From assembly GCF_002929215.1 (NCBI RefSeq), contig NZ_PJII01000008.1, forward strand, positions 1 through 64,000: a DNA stretch of 64,000 nt, written 5' to 3'. The stretch comes from Arthrobacter sp. ZGTC412 (GTDB lineage: Bacteria > Actinomycetota > Actinomycetes > Actinomycetales > Micrococcaceae). The first letter of the stretch is position 1, and each line of letters begins with the position of its first letter. Both the position numbers and the translations under genes were made by a program. A model generated the notes under the pieces. The model was given only the letters and a program-made list of their open reading frames with translations, ran no database searches and was not told the DNA's origin. Below are positions 1-8,266 of the stretch, piece after piece.

Positions 1-78
1 CGGCTTCCGCTCCACCGGGACAGCAGAGTTGCGCTGTTCAACGCGCAAAAGCTTCCGGCCTTCAGGTGCCAATGTCAC
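1..78 (-). CDS. lipA: Lipoyl synthase, N-terminal fragment (cut by window edge)
   Basis: Only the first 26 codons are inside the window. Read on the minus strand from a GTG at 76-78 they begin MTLAPEGRKLLRVEQRNSAV, which matches my memory of actinobacterial LipA N-termini. LipA is the radical-SAM enzyme that inserts two sulfur atoms into octanoyl groups on E2 and GcvH lipoyl domains. The GTG overlaps the lipB stop in a GTGA (75-78), and an AAGGAG lies about 7 nt upstream inside lipB, so the two are translationally coupled. The radical-SAM cysteines would lie outside the window, so the call rests on the N-terminus and on the lipB neighbour. Confidence 0.8.
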   Translation of the reverse strand, partial: MTLAPEGRKLLRVEQRNSAVPVERKP

Positions 79-743
79 AGTAGAGCTCCTTCGGGGGTAG
101 CGACCAGGGCGTCTTCATTCTTGCGCAGTTCTTCGGTAATTCTGGAAACGAGGTCAGCCGGGGCGACGTCATAACCGGTTTCCTGGGCGATTGTTGTTAC
201 CCCGGCATCGGAAATCCCACAGGCAATGATCTGGGTGTACGGGGCGAGATCGTTGTTGCAGTTGATGGCGAACCCGTGCATGGTGACGCCTTCGTGGACC
301 CGGATGCCAATGGCGGCAATCTTCCGGTCCGGACCTTTTGCGTCCGCTGCGATCCAGACCCCTGCCCGGCCGGTGATCCGTACGGCCTGGATATCGTAGT
401 CGGCAAGGACGTTGATGATGACCGACTCGAGGCGTTCGACGTAGTCGCGGATCCCTGCCCGGTTCTTCAGCTTGATGATGGGGTAACCCACGAGCTGGCC
501 GGGTCCATGCCAGGTAAGCTTGCCGCCACGGTCCACCGGAACCACTGGCGTGCCATCAAAAGGCCGCTCGTGGTCCTCGGTCCGTTTACCGGCCGTATAG
601 ACCGGGGCGTGTTCGAGGAAGAGGACTGTGCTCGGGGCCTGTCCGGCGACGACGTTGTCGTGGAGTTCACTCTGGATGGCCCAACCGCGGGTGTATTCGA
701 CGAAATCCGGAGCAAGACCCAGCTGTGAAAACTCAAGAGTCAT
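75..743 (-). CDS. lipB: Lipoyl(octanoyl) transferase LipB
   Basis: The 222-residue protein transfers octanoyl from acyl carrier protein to the target lysine of lipoyl domains, the first step of lipoate assembly; LipA then adds sulfur. It has the family signature RGGKLTWHGPGQLVGYPI in the N-terminal half, the KIAAIGIRV segment with the conserved lysine, and the catalytic cysteine in the IIACGI segment near residue 175. Length is normal for LipB. The ATG at 741-743 is followed by a typical MTLEFSQLGLAPDFVEY start. The stop overlaps the lipA start by 4 bp, giving a lipB-lipA operon. The E2 and lpdA genes that use its product lie about 8-11 kb away. Confidence 0.95.
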   Translation of the reverse strand: MTLEFSQLGLAPDFVEYTRGWAIQSELHDNVVAGQAPSTVLFLEHAPVYTAGKRTEDHERPFDGTPVVPVDRGGKLTWHGPGQLVGYPIIKLKNRAGIRDYVERLESVIINVLADYDIQAVRITGRAGVWIAADAKGPDRKIAAIGIRVHEGVTMHGFAINCNNDLAPYTQIIACGISDAGVTTIAQETGYDVAPADLVSRITEELRKNEDALVATPEGALL

Positions 744-882
744 GGCATCCAGCTTAGACCTTGGGCCGCCACGCGCCCGGTTTAGTGCTTAAGCTCACCG
801 TGCGGGCCGGAGCCGGGCCGGACCGCCTCCGACCCTGTGGATAACTTCTACACGCAGAGCCGGATTCGACTAGACATAGGTC

Positions 883-2541
883 ATGGAAGATTTGCAGGGG
901 TTGACGGTCGCCGGGTATGCCGTTGGACGGTTGCTGGGCCGCGGCGGCAGCTCGTCAGTATGGCTGGTCAAGGAGGAACGGAGCGGCCGGGAGTTTGCCA
1001 TGAAGTGCTTCCGTCCGGCCGCGCGCAGGTCGTCGCGGGGAGCAGCGATGAGTGAAGAAGGCATCCGTCGTGAGATCCGCATCCTGTCCGTCCACGATCA
1101 TCCGCATCTCATCAAGGCCCATAACACTGTTGCGTTGGCCGGCGGCGCGGAAGGCTGCACCGCGCTGATCATGGACTACGCACCCGGCGGGTCCCTTGCC
1201 GGCCTGATAGCTGCCAAGGGAAAGCTCAGCGCGGGGGAAACAGTGACGGTGCTGACGCCCATTTCCCAGGTCCTGGCGTATTTACACGGCAAAGGATTCA
1301 CACACGCCGACGTCTCGCCGGGCAACGTCCTGTTCACGGGCCAGGGCAAACCGATGTTGTCCGACGTCGGCATCGCCCGAATGCTGGGGGACCCTGCCTC
1401 AGGAGCCAATACAGGCACGCCCGGGTTCATGGATCCGGCGCCGGTGGACGCAGTGCGGGCAGGCCTTCAACCTGAACGCGACGTCTATTCGGTTGCGGCT
1501 CTGGGCTGGTTTTGCCTCACCGGTGTGCCTCCACAGCGCACTGTGGATCGGCCACCCCTGTCCATCCTGCTTCCCGAGGTCCCCCGGGAACTGGCCGCGG
1601 CCCTGGAGTCCGGGCTGAACAAGGACCGGCGGCTTCGGCCTACCGCGGCTTCCCTGGCTACAGCCGTCTACCGGAGCGCGTCACCCCTGCCGCTGGACCT
1701 GGCGCCGGCGGTCCATCCCACAGTCCTGCCTGAACTGGTCACCCGTTTGCACGCACCGGCAACTCCACGCGGCGGGCTCGGTGAGAGAGTCCGCGGGCTG
1801 CGGCGCCGGCTGTCGACGTCGAAATGGTCGGGGCCGTTTATATCCCAGGAAAAGCTGCCTTTTCCTGGGTCGAAAGCGGTCATGGCTCCTGCCCGCCATG
1901 AGGGCCATGGGAGAGGGCGGCACGCCCGGCCGCGGGGTGGCCGGCAGCTGGGCAAAGGCGTTCTTGCCTGCGCAGCGGCAGCTGCAGTTGCGGCCGCCTG
2001 GTGGTTGTCCGGCGCGGGGGTCACGGCCGCCGGACCGGTTTTGCCGTCAGGGGCTTCAGCTGACGGCCCAAATACCGCCACAGTCACCAAAGCCCCGCCT
2101 GCCGGAACTGCCCGGCAGGCTGATGCGGTGATGGCCGCGAGGCAACAGGCGGCATCCCTCGATCCTGCCGTGGCCGTCCACGGCATCGCGTTGCTGAGAT
2201 CGCTGGCCTTCAGCACTGGAAAGCTGGAACTCCTTGATGAGGTGAACAAGCATGGGTCTGGTGCGGCGGCAGCTGATCTCGGGATTAGCGGGCGGCTGCG
2301 GGAATCCGGCCACATCCTCTCCGGATTCTCCGCCACGCTGTCACAGGTGATGACGGAGGAGGGCTGGACCGGGGCCCGCGCCGTGGTTGCTGTTACCGCA
2401 GCCTCGTCCGCTTACGAGGAGAAGGATGACCAGGGCGCTGTGGTTGCAACCGGAGCAGCTGCCGGCGGGCAGCGGCTTCGTCTGGTGCTGGTCTCGGTCG
2501 ACGGCAAGTGGCGGGTCAGCGAGATCCTTCCCGGCACCTGA
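883..2541 (+). CDS. Membrane-anchored serine/threonine protein kinase-like protein
   Basis: The protein has 552 residues. Residues 10-265 form a protein-kinase fold: glycine loop GRGGSSSVW (about 19-27), the VAIK-type lysine K41 in FAMKCF, a helix-C glutamate near E64, and a catalytic loop HADVSPGN (141-148). The metal-binding DFG reads DVG at 161-163. The HRD and DFG motifs are thus HAD and DVG, so activity may be low or atypical, although K41, D143, N148 and D161 are present. A basic juxtamembrane stretch is followed by one hydrophobic helix (about 362-382) and an extracytoplasmic domain of about 150 residues that I do not recognise. It is divergent from lipB, with a 139-bp gap between them. 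The Shine-Dalgarno sequence is weak. Kinase fold is sure; the substrate is unknown. Confidence 0.8.
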   Translation: MEDLQGLTVAGYAVGRLLGRGGSSSVWLVKEERSGREFAMKCFRPAARRSSRGAAMSEEGIRREIRILSVHDHPHLIKAHNTVALAGGAEGCTALIMDYAPGGSLAGLIAAKGKLSAGETVTVLTPISQVLAYLHGKGFTHADVSPGNVLFTGQGKPMLSDVGIARMLGDPASGANTGTPGFMDPAPVDAVRAGLQPERDVYSVAALGWFCLTGVPPQRTVDRPPLSILLPEVPRELAAALESGLNKDRRLRPTAASLATAVYRSASPLPLDLAPAVHPTVLPELVTRLHAPATPRGGLGERVRGLRRRLSTSKWSGPFISQEKLPFPGSKAVMAPARHEGHGRGRHARPRGGRQLGKGVLACAAAAAVAAAWWLSGAGVTAAGPVLPSGASADGPNTATVTKAPPAGTARQADAVMAARQQAASLDPAVAVHGIALLRSLAFSTGKLELLDEVNKHGSGAAAADLGISGRLRESGHILSGFSATLSQVMTEEGWTGARAVVAVTAASSAYEEKDDQGAVVATGAAAGGQRLRLVLVSVDGKWRVSEILPGT

Positions 2542-2570
2542 CGCCGGCCGCTCCAGGAAAGGAGTGGCTC

Positions 2571-3464
2571 CTACCCCTTGGCGGCCACCCACTCTGCGGC
2601 CTGGGCGAGTGTTGGATGCTGCCATGTGAAACCGGCAGAGGACAGGCGGGCGGGCTCCAGACGCTGGCTGGCGAGGAGCAGTTCCTCGGCCAAATCGCGC
2701 ATCACCAGTCGCAGCACCGGGGCCGGAACCCGCAGCACGGCAGGGCGGTGCAGGGCCTGGGCCAACGCACCCACCAGGGCGTTCACGTCGGCGTCCTCGG
2801 GAGCGCAGAGGTTGACCGGCCCGCTCAGCGGGGACTCCAGCAGGAAGAGGAAGGCTGCCGATACATCCGGCAGGGTCACCCACGGCCAGTACTGGCGGCC
2901 GTTGCCAAAGGGACCGCCAACGCCCAGCCGGATCAGGGGGAGCAGCCTGCCCAGGGCGCCGCCGGAACGGCTGAGGACCACTCCCGTGCGCGCAACGACC
3001 ACACGTACACCGGGGGGAGCTGTCGCAGCTGCCGCCTCCCACTCCCCACAGATACGGGCGAGTGTTCCCGCTCCCTGCGGCGCATTTTCCCTAAGCACCG
3101 TGTTGCCGGCATCGCCGTAATATCCGGAGCCGGACTGGCTGATGAAAACAGGGGGCGGGGAATCGAGCTGCTGCATGGCGCGCGTGAGCGTCCGCGTGGA
3201 GTCCACCCGCGAGCTGAAGAGCTCCTCAACGCGCCTGCGCGTCCATGGTCTGTCCCCGATGCCGGCCCCGGATAGATTGACGACGGCGTCAGCTCCGGTT
3301 AGTGCCATCGGGTCCAGGTCCCCGGCGGCAGGGTCCCACCGTAGTTCCGCAGCAGACGCCGGCTCCCGCCTGACCAGGGAAACGACCTCGTGGCCGGCAC
3401 TGCGGAAGGTTGCCGACATGTGGGTCCCGATCAGCCCGGAGGCGCCGGCGATGACTATGCGCAT
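2571..3464 (-). CDS. TIGR01777 family NAD-dependent epimerase-like protein
   Basis: This is a SulA/YfcH-type member of the extended short-chain dehydrogenase superfamily. A dinucleotide-binding MRIVIAGASGLIG motif opens the protein, and the family hallmark VVNLSGAGIGDRPWT occurs near residue 70, followed by RRVEELFSSRV and an FISQSGSGYYGD segment with a YG pair where the catalytic tyrosine is expected. Length is about 297 residues from the ATG ending at 3464; a start four codons earlier (3476) is possible. The biochemical role of TIGR01777 proteins is not well defined. The gene converges on the kinase gene (30-nt gap) and diverges from the S41 protease gene. Confidence 0.88.
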   Translation of the reverse strand: MRIVIAGASGLIGTHMSATFRSAGHEVVSLVRREPASAAELRWDPAAGDLDPMALTGADAVVNLSGAGIGDRPWTRRRVEELFSSRVDSTRTLTRAMQQLDSPPPVFISQSGSGYYGDAGNTVLRENAPQGAGTLARICGEWEAAAATAPPGVRVVVARTGVVLSRSGGALGRLLPLIRLGVGGPFGNGRQYWPWVTLPDVSAAFLFLLESPLSGPVNLCAPEDADVNALVGALAQALHRPAVLRVPAPVLRLVMRDLAEELLLASQRLEPARLSSAGFTWQHPTLAQAAEWVAAKG

Positions 3465-3540
3465 GGGGTCCATCACACCACGGCGGGCGCGGCGGCGGCA
3501 CCTCCACCAGAGCGAAGTGGGGGTTGACTATGATCAAATG

Positions 3541-6500
3541 ATGACTTCTTCCAGCTACTTCCGTTACCCGCACCTGCACGGCGATCTGGTCACTTTTGTG
3601 GCCGAGGACGACGTATGGATTGCGCCCCTTGGCGGAGGCCGCGCCTGGCGTGTCTCCTCCCTCCAGCTGCCCGCCCGCAATCCCCGCTTCACCCCGGACG
3701 GGCAGCGGCTGGTGTGGACGGTGGTGCAGGGAACGGCGCCGGAAGTTGTGTCCGCAGCGGTCGACGGCGGCGACTACCGGCAGCTCACGTACTTTGGCCA
3801 CGGCACCACCAGGGTAAAAGGCTTTACCGCGAAAGGCTCCGTGGTGGTCACCAGCGCCTTCCGCCAGGCTGAAAGCCGACATACACACGCCTACAGTGTC
3901 CCGCTGGAGGGCGGCTGGGCCGAGGAGCTGCCTTTCGGGCCGGTGGAGTCGGTTGCCTTCGGCCCAGAAGTGGGTGATGAGCGCCCGGTAGTGGTGGGCA
4001 GTGTGCTTTCCCGCGAACCCGCGTGGTGGAAGCGCTACCGCGGAGGCACCGGTGGGAAGCTGTGGATCGACACTGACGGCAACGGTGAATTTGAGCGGCT
4101 TTTGCCGGACCTCGACGGCAACCTCGCTGACCCCATGTGGGTGGACGGCCGGATCGCATTCCTGTCCGACCACGAGGGTTACGGCAACCTGTACTCGGTC
4201 CTCCCGAATGGCAAGGACCTGCGCAGGCACACGGACCACGAGGACTTCTACGTCCGGCATGCAGGCACCGACGGCAAACGCATCATCTTCGAATCCGCGG
4301 GTGAGCTCTGGGTACTTTCCGGCCTGGACTCCGACCCGGAGCGGCTGGACATCAGTCTGGGATCAGCCTCCCAATCACGGCGCCCGGCCCTGCTCAACAC
4401 CGCCAAGCATCTTGGCGCTGCTGTCCCGGACGGCACCGGGGCGGCCAGCGCCGTCGAAGCGCACGGGACCATCCACTGGCTGCGGCACAAGGACGGCCCG
4501 TCGCGCATCATCGAAGCAACGCCGGGTGTCCGTGCCCGCCTGCCCAGGCCCCTCGGCAACGGGCGGCTGGCCTATGTAGCGGACCACGACGGCGTCGAGG
4601 CGCTGTACATCAAGGACGTCGCCGCCCCGGTCCCCGGCACCGCTGACGCAGGTGCTCTTGGAACCTCCGGGACCCCTGCCGGGGAGCCGGGCAGCGAAGC
4701 TACCCCGGCGGCGCCCGGCAAGGACGAGGCCGCCGTACCCTTGCCGCAGCCCGTTCCGGCCGCGGGGGCTGCGGTCCTGACCGGAGCCGGCCCCGCCTCC
4801 GTCGTGCGGGATGACCAGCAGGCTGACGTCGCCCCGGAGAACGCATCCCCAGCTGCCGGGGCGATTGCTCCAGCAGCAACCCGGATCGGCTTTCCCCGCC
4901 CGACCCGCACCAGCTCCCTGGAAGCGAGCCCGGACGGCGGCTGGCTAGCACTTGGCACGTCTTTCGGTGAGGTGTACGCGGCCAACACCCGGACCGGGGA
5001 ACTGACACTGGTGGCCAGCATCGGTGAAGGCACCGTCTCGGATCTGGCCTGGTCGGCGGACTCGCAATGGCTGGTCTGGTCCGAACCGGTAACCTCCTTC
5101 GGCTCCCGCAGCCGGCTCCGGCTGGCAAAGGTAACGGACCCCAAAGCCGGCCTGGTTGATGTCACCGATGGCCGCTTCTGCGACACCTCGCCGGCTTTCA
5201 CCCCGGACGGCAAGTTCCTGGCCTTCCTCTCCAACCGCAGCTTCGACCCCGTCTACGACGGGCACTCCTTCGACCTCTCCTTCCCGAGCCCCATCAAGCC
5301 GTACCTCGTGGCACTCGCCGCTGACACGCCGTCGCCCTTTGGTCCTTCAGCGGATCCGGACGCAGGGGAGGACGAGGCAGGCACCGCCGGCGGGGAATCG
5401 AAGCAGGAAGCTGCGGCAGCAGTGCCGGAGGTCAAGGTGGACGCGGACGGGCTCGCCCACCGCGTCATTGGTGTTCCCGTGCCACAGGGCAACTACACGT
5501 CGCTCAAGGCGGCGGACGGCGCGCTGTTGTGGCTCGACTGGGCACTCGCCGGCGTCACCGGTGACGGCAAAGCCAGCCAGGACGACAAGGATGCCCGTCC
5601 CAGCCTTGCCCGCTTCGACCTCGCCCGGCGGAAGCAGTCCACCCTGGTGGAATCGCTGGACAGCTTCCGGCTCTCCGGTGACCTCACGAAGGTGGTGCTG
5701 ATTTCCGACAAGAAGGTAACCGTTGTGCCGGCGGATAAAAAGGCTGACGAGGACTCAGGCGAGCTGGTCAAGGTGGACCTTGGCCGGATCCGGGTGATGA
5801 TGGACCCGCTCAGCGTGTGGGGCCAGGCTTTCGACGAGGCGTGGCGGCTGCAGCGCGACTTCTTCTGGACCGAAGACATGGCAGGGCAGGACTGGGAGTC
5901 CATCTACAAGCGTTACCGCCCGCTGGTGGACCGGCTGGGGTCCCATGACGACCTGGTGGACCTGCTGTGGGAACTGCACGGTGAACTGGGGACCTCCCAC
6001 GCCTACGTCCGGCCCGCGCCGGTCACGGAGAACGGAAGCCACGGTCAGGGCCGGCTCGGCGCTGACCTTGCCCTCACGCAGGCGGGCTGGGAGATCACCC
6101 GCATCCTTGCCGGTGAGTCCTCTGATCCCCTGGCAACGTCGCCCCTGACGCGGCCTGGCGTTGGCGCAAAGGCAGGAGACATCCTGCTTGCCATCGACGG
6201 CGTCCCGCTCTCCGGCACCGTTACCCCTGCGATGCAGCTGGTGGGGGCGGCAGGCCGGGCGGTGGAGCTGACTCTCCTCAACGGTGCAGCACACGGCGGA
6301 AGCGCCGGCATGCAGCGGCGTGTCGCCGTCGTACCGGTCAAGGACGAGGAACGCCTGCGGTACCAGGAATGGGTTGCCTCTAACCGGCGGACCGTCCGGG
6401 AGGCCTCCGGCGGCACCTTCGGCTACCTGCACATCCCGGACATGATGGCGAACGGCTGGGCCCAGCTCCACCGCGACCTGGACACCGAAACGGCGCTGGA

Positions 6501-7050
6501 CGGCCTCATCGTGGATGTGCGGCGCAACCGCGGCGGCCACACCTCGCAGCTGGTGGCCGAGCTGATCGGCCGCAAGGTCACCGGCTGGAGCATGCCGCGG
6601 GCTGAGAAGCCCCGGACGTATCCGCACCATGCGCCGCGCGGGCCGGTCATCATCCTGGCTGACGAGTTCGCCGGATCCGACGGCGACATCATCACCCAGG
6701 TTTCCAAGCTGCGCGGCATCGGACCGGTCATCGGAACACGCACCTGGGGCGGGGTGGTGGGCATCGACAACAGGTTTGCCCTGGCTGACGGCACGGGTGT
6801 AACCCAGCCGCGGTACGCCACGTGGTTTGGCGGCGGTGTGGGCTGGAGCGTCGAGAACTACGGCGTGGACCCGGACATCGAGGTCACCTATCCGCCGCAC
6901 GCCTACGCGGCCGGACGGGATCCGCAGCTCGAATACGGCATCGGGGCGCTGAAGGAAATGATCCAGGAGCTTCCAACCGACCGGCCGCCGGCACGCGAAG
7001 GCTACCGCCGGCTCCGTCCCGCGCCGCTGCCGCCCCGGGCAGGCAACTAA
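3541..7050 (+). CDS. Tricorn-type S41 family peptidase
   Basis: The protein has about 1169 residues. An N-terminal TolB/beta-propeller region (YFRYPHLHGDLVTFVAEDDVW start; repeated DGKR and FTPDG blades) is interrupted at about residues 360-460 by an Ala/Pro/Gly-rich linker. A second propeller, a PDZ domain and the C-terminal S41 peptidase core follow. All catalytic-tetrad positions of archaeal tricorn can be found: S819-H820 in LGTSHAYV, the nucleophile S1046 with D1047 in EFAGSDGD, and a glutamate at E1105 in WSVENYGVD. It probably trims peptides released by larger proteases and has no obvious signal peptide. The frame is open much further upstream, but adjacent ATGs at 3538 and 3541 begin the conserved sequence. 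A strong terminator follows. Confidence 0.93.
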   Translation: MTSSSYFRYPHLHGDLVTFVAEDDVWIAPLGGGRAWRVSSLQLPARNPRFTPDGQRLVWTVVQGTAPEVVSAAVDGGDYRQLTYFGHGTTRVKGFTAKGSVVVTSAFRQAESRHTHAYSVPLEGGWAEELPFGPVESVAFGPEVGDERPVVVGSVLSREPAWWKRYRGGTGGKLWIDTDGNGEFERLLPDLDGNLADPMWVDGRIAFLSDHEGYGNLYSVLPNGKDLRRHTDHEDFYVRHAGTDGKRIIFESAGELWVLSGLDSDPERLDISLGSASQSRRPALLNTAKHLGAAVPDGTGAASAVEAHGTIHWLRHKDGPSRIIEATPGVRARLPRPLGNGRLAYVADHDGVEALYIKDVAAPVPGTADAGALGTSGTPAGEPGSEATPAAPGKDEAAVPLPQPVPAAGAAVLTGAGPASVVRDDQQADVAPENASPAAGAIAPAATRIGFPRPTRTSSLEASPDGGWLALGTSFGEVYAANTRTGELTLVASIGEGTVSDLAWSADSQWLVWSEPVTSFGSRSRLRLAKVTDPKAGLVDVTDGRFCDTSPAFTPDGKFLAFLSNRSFDPVYDGHSFDLSFPSPIKPYLVALAADTPSPFGPSADPDAGEDEAGTAGGESKQEAAAAVPEVKVDADGLAHRVIGVPVPQGNYTSLKAADGALLWLDWALAGVTGDGKASQDDKDARPSLARFDLARRKQSTLVESLDSFRLSGDLTKVVLISDKKVTVVPADKKADEDSGELVKVDLGRIRVMMDPLSVWGQAFDEAWRLQRDFFWTEDMAGQDWESIYKRYRPLVDRLGSHDDLVDLLWELHGELGTSHAYVRPAPVTENGSHGQGRLGADLALTQAGWEITRILAGESSDPLATSPLTRPGVGAKAGDILLAIDGVPLSGTVTPAMQLVGAAGRAVELTLLNGAAHGGSAGMQRRVAVVPVKDEERLRYQEWVASNRRTVREASGGTFGYLHIPDMMANGWAQLHRDLDTETALDGLIVDVRRNRGGHTSQLVAELIGRKVTGWSMPRAEKPRTYPHHAPRGPVIILADEFAGSDGDIITQVSKLRGIGPVIGTRTWGGVVGIDNRFALADGTGVTQPRYATWFGGGVGWSVENYGVDPDIEVTYPPHAYAAGRDPQLEYGIGALKEMIQELPTDRPPAREGYRRLRPAPLPPRAGN

Positions 7051-7064
7051 GCGGGTGTGACACA

Positions 7065-7114
7065 GCAAAAGGCCCTGCCCTACCGGAACAATCCGGTGAG
7101 GCAGGGCCTTTTGC
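7065..7114. terminator. Strong bidirectional intrinsic terminator
   Basis: A perfect 15-bp inverted repeat pairs GCAAAAGGCCCTGCC (7065-7079) with its complement at 7100-7114. A second nested 6-bp stem, ACCGGA/TCCGGT, lies inside it. The outer arms supply T-rich ends in both directions, so the hairpin can end both the S41 protease transcript and the convergent OsmC transcript. Confidence 0.9.
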
Positions 7115-7142
7115 TTATAGTCCTCTGGTTGCCCTTGAGGGA

Positions 7143-7571
7143 CTAGGACTGCAGCGTGGCCTCGAGGGTGATGTCGATGCTGGCAAGGGCGCCGGAAACA
7201 GGGCAGCCCACCTTGGCCTCGGCAGCGATCTTCTGGAACTCGTCTTCGGAAATTCCCGGGATCCTGGCGGACATGGTCAGGTGGCTGCCGGTGATGCCGG
7301 TGCCCGGCACGAACGTTACGTCGGCCTTGGTGTTGACTTCCTCCGGCGCGTGCCCGGCCTGCGCCAGGGCGTGGCTGAAGGCCATGGAGAAGCAGGCCGA
7401 GTGGGCGGCAGCGATGAGTTCTTCAGGGCTGGTCTTGCCGCCTGAGGACTCGGTGCGCGCCTTCCAGGTGACCTCGTAGGTCCCCAGGCCGGAGCTGTCC
7501 AGGGTGGTGTTTCCGGAACCCGTCATCAGGTCGCCGTTCCATACCGTGTGCGCGGTGCGTGTTGCTGCCAT
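7143..7571 (-). CDS. OsmC family peroxiredoxin
   Basis: The 142-residue protein of the OsmC/Ohr family reduces organic hydroperoxides or peroxynitrite through two cysteines. Both are visible: AHSACFSMAF near residue 63 and KVGCPVSGAL near residue 125, with the usual EELIAAAHSAC context. The chosen ATG (7569-7571) begins MAATRTAHTVWNG and has an AGGAG about 6 nt upstream; the open frame extends further but without conserved sequence. The OsmC branch fits better than Ohr because of the TVWNGDLMTGSG N-terminus. It is monocistronic, bounded by the terminator at 7065-7114. Confidence 0.92.
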   Translation of the reverse strand: MAATRTAHTVWNGDLMTGSGNTTLDSSGLGTYEVTWKARTESSGGKTSPEELIAAAHSACFSMAFSHALAQAGHAPEEVNTKADVTFVPGTGITGSHLTMSARIPGISEDEFQKIAAEAKVGCPVSGALASIDITLEATLQS

Positions 7572-7763
7572 AACCACTCCTAATGTTGATTCGAACCGGG
7601 GCAGGCCAATGCCCGGCCCCGCCGTTTCCCATCCTAGGGATTTAGTCCCCGGCATGCACCAGCTGTCCGCTTCCAGTGAATTATGACCAGGGGCAAACAT
7701 GACGATGGCGACGCCCCCGCAGAAGGGGAGCGCCGCCGTCGTGATGGCCTTAGCGGAGGGCAG

Positions 7764-8114
7764 TTACTGCCAGATCGTCGCGATGGCGATGTTCAGCAGT
7801 GCGAGTCCGCCTACGCTGTGGGCCAGGCCCTTGCTGATGTCCTCGCCGTTCTTGTACTTCCGGCGCCCGATGAAGGCCAGCACGCCGACGGCCAGGGCGA
7901 TGGCAAATTTGATGCCCAGCTTGACGTAGTTGGCGTCCATGTCAAGGGCCGGAATGAGCCCCATCAGGGCGATGCCGGTGAGGAGCTGGAGCATGGCGCC
8001 GTCGAACTGGCGGGGGTGGACGGTGGGCTTTTTCATCTGGCCGATCCAGATGCCCACGATCATGGCCGCGCCGACGATGTGCAGGAAAACCACGATGTTA
8101 TAGACGATGTTCAT
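7764..8114 (-). CDS. Small four-helix integral membrane protein, function unknown
   Basis: The 116-residue protein is predicted to have four hydrophobic helices (about 3-25, 38-57, 64-83, 95-115). The first begins NIVVFLHIVGAAMIVG, a His-containing helix reminiscent of small DUF2269 or CopD-like membrane proteins, but I cannot assign a family. There is no signal peptide. The ATG has no Shine-Dalgarno sequence; a TACACT element ends 5 nt before it, as expected for a leaderless mRNA. Directly upstream sits a near-perfect copy of the dyad found between blaI and cydA (8135-8151), suggesting shared control with cytochrome bd. A role in respiration or the membrane stress sensed by BlaI/M56 is inference only. 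Confidence 0.75.
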   Translation of the reverse strand: MNIVYNIVVFLHIVGAAMIVGIWIGQMKKPTVHPRQFDGAMLQLLTGIALMGLIPALDMDANYVKLGIKFAIALAVGVLAFIGRRKYKNGEDISKGLAHSVGGLALLNIAIATIWQ

Positions 8115-8118
8115 GGGA

Positions 8119-8151
8119 CCAGTGTAGCCAGAGTTTCTACGGCTCGTAGTA
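8119..8151 (-). promoter_or_regulatory. Candidate BlaI-type operator and leaderless promoter
   Basis: On the minus strand TACTAC-GAGCC-GTAGAA (8151-8135) matches the TTCTAC-N5-GTAGAA dyads at 23989-24118 with a single change (TTCTAC to TACTAC). TACTAC also resembles the mycobacterial BlaI half-site as I remember it. A TACACT hexamer at 8124-8119 could be the -10 element. The dyad would then cover the -35/spacer region, a repressor-like position. Confidence 0.55.
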
Positions 8152-8198
8152 GGTCAGGATCTCAGGTGATCCTTCGCGATACCGGGGCTGTTAACGGC

Positions 8199-8252
8199 CG
8201 ACGGCGGTGCAGGCCTTGCGATGGTCTCCCACCGCTGCCTGCACCGCCGTCG
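8199..8252 (-). terminator. Hairpin terminator after the E2 gene
   Basis: A perfect 16-bp inverted repeat joins CGACGGCGGTGCAGGC (8199-8214) to its complement at 8237-8252 around a 22-nt loop. It lies 15 nt past the stop of the E2 gene on the minus strand. It lacks a long U tract, as is common for actinobacterial terminators. Confidence 0.65.
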
Positions 8253-8266
8253 CGCGTTCTAGCCTG

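Noticed and set aside
3142-3537. N-terminal extension of the S41 protease frame
   Set aside because: The extension is antisense to the TIGR01777 gene, and conserved sequence begins only at the paired ATGs at 3538-3541.
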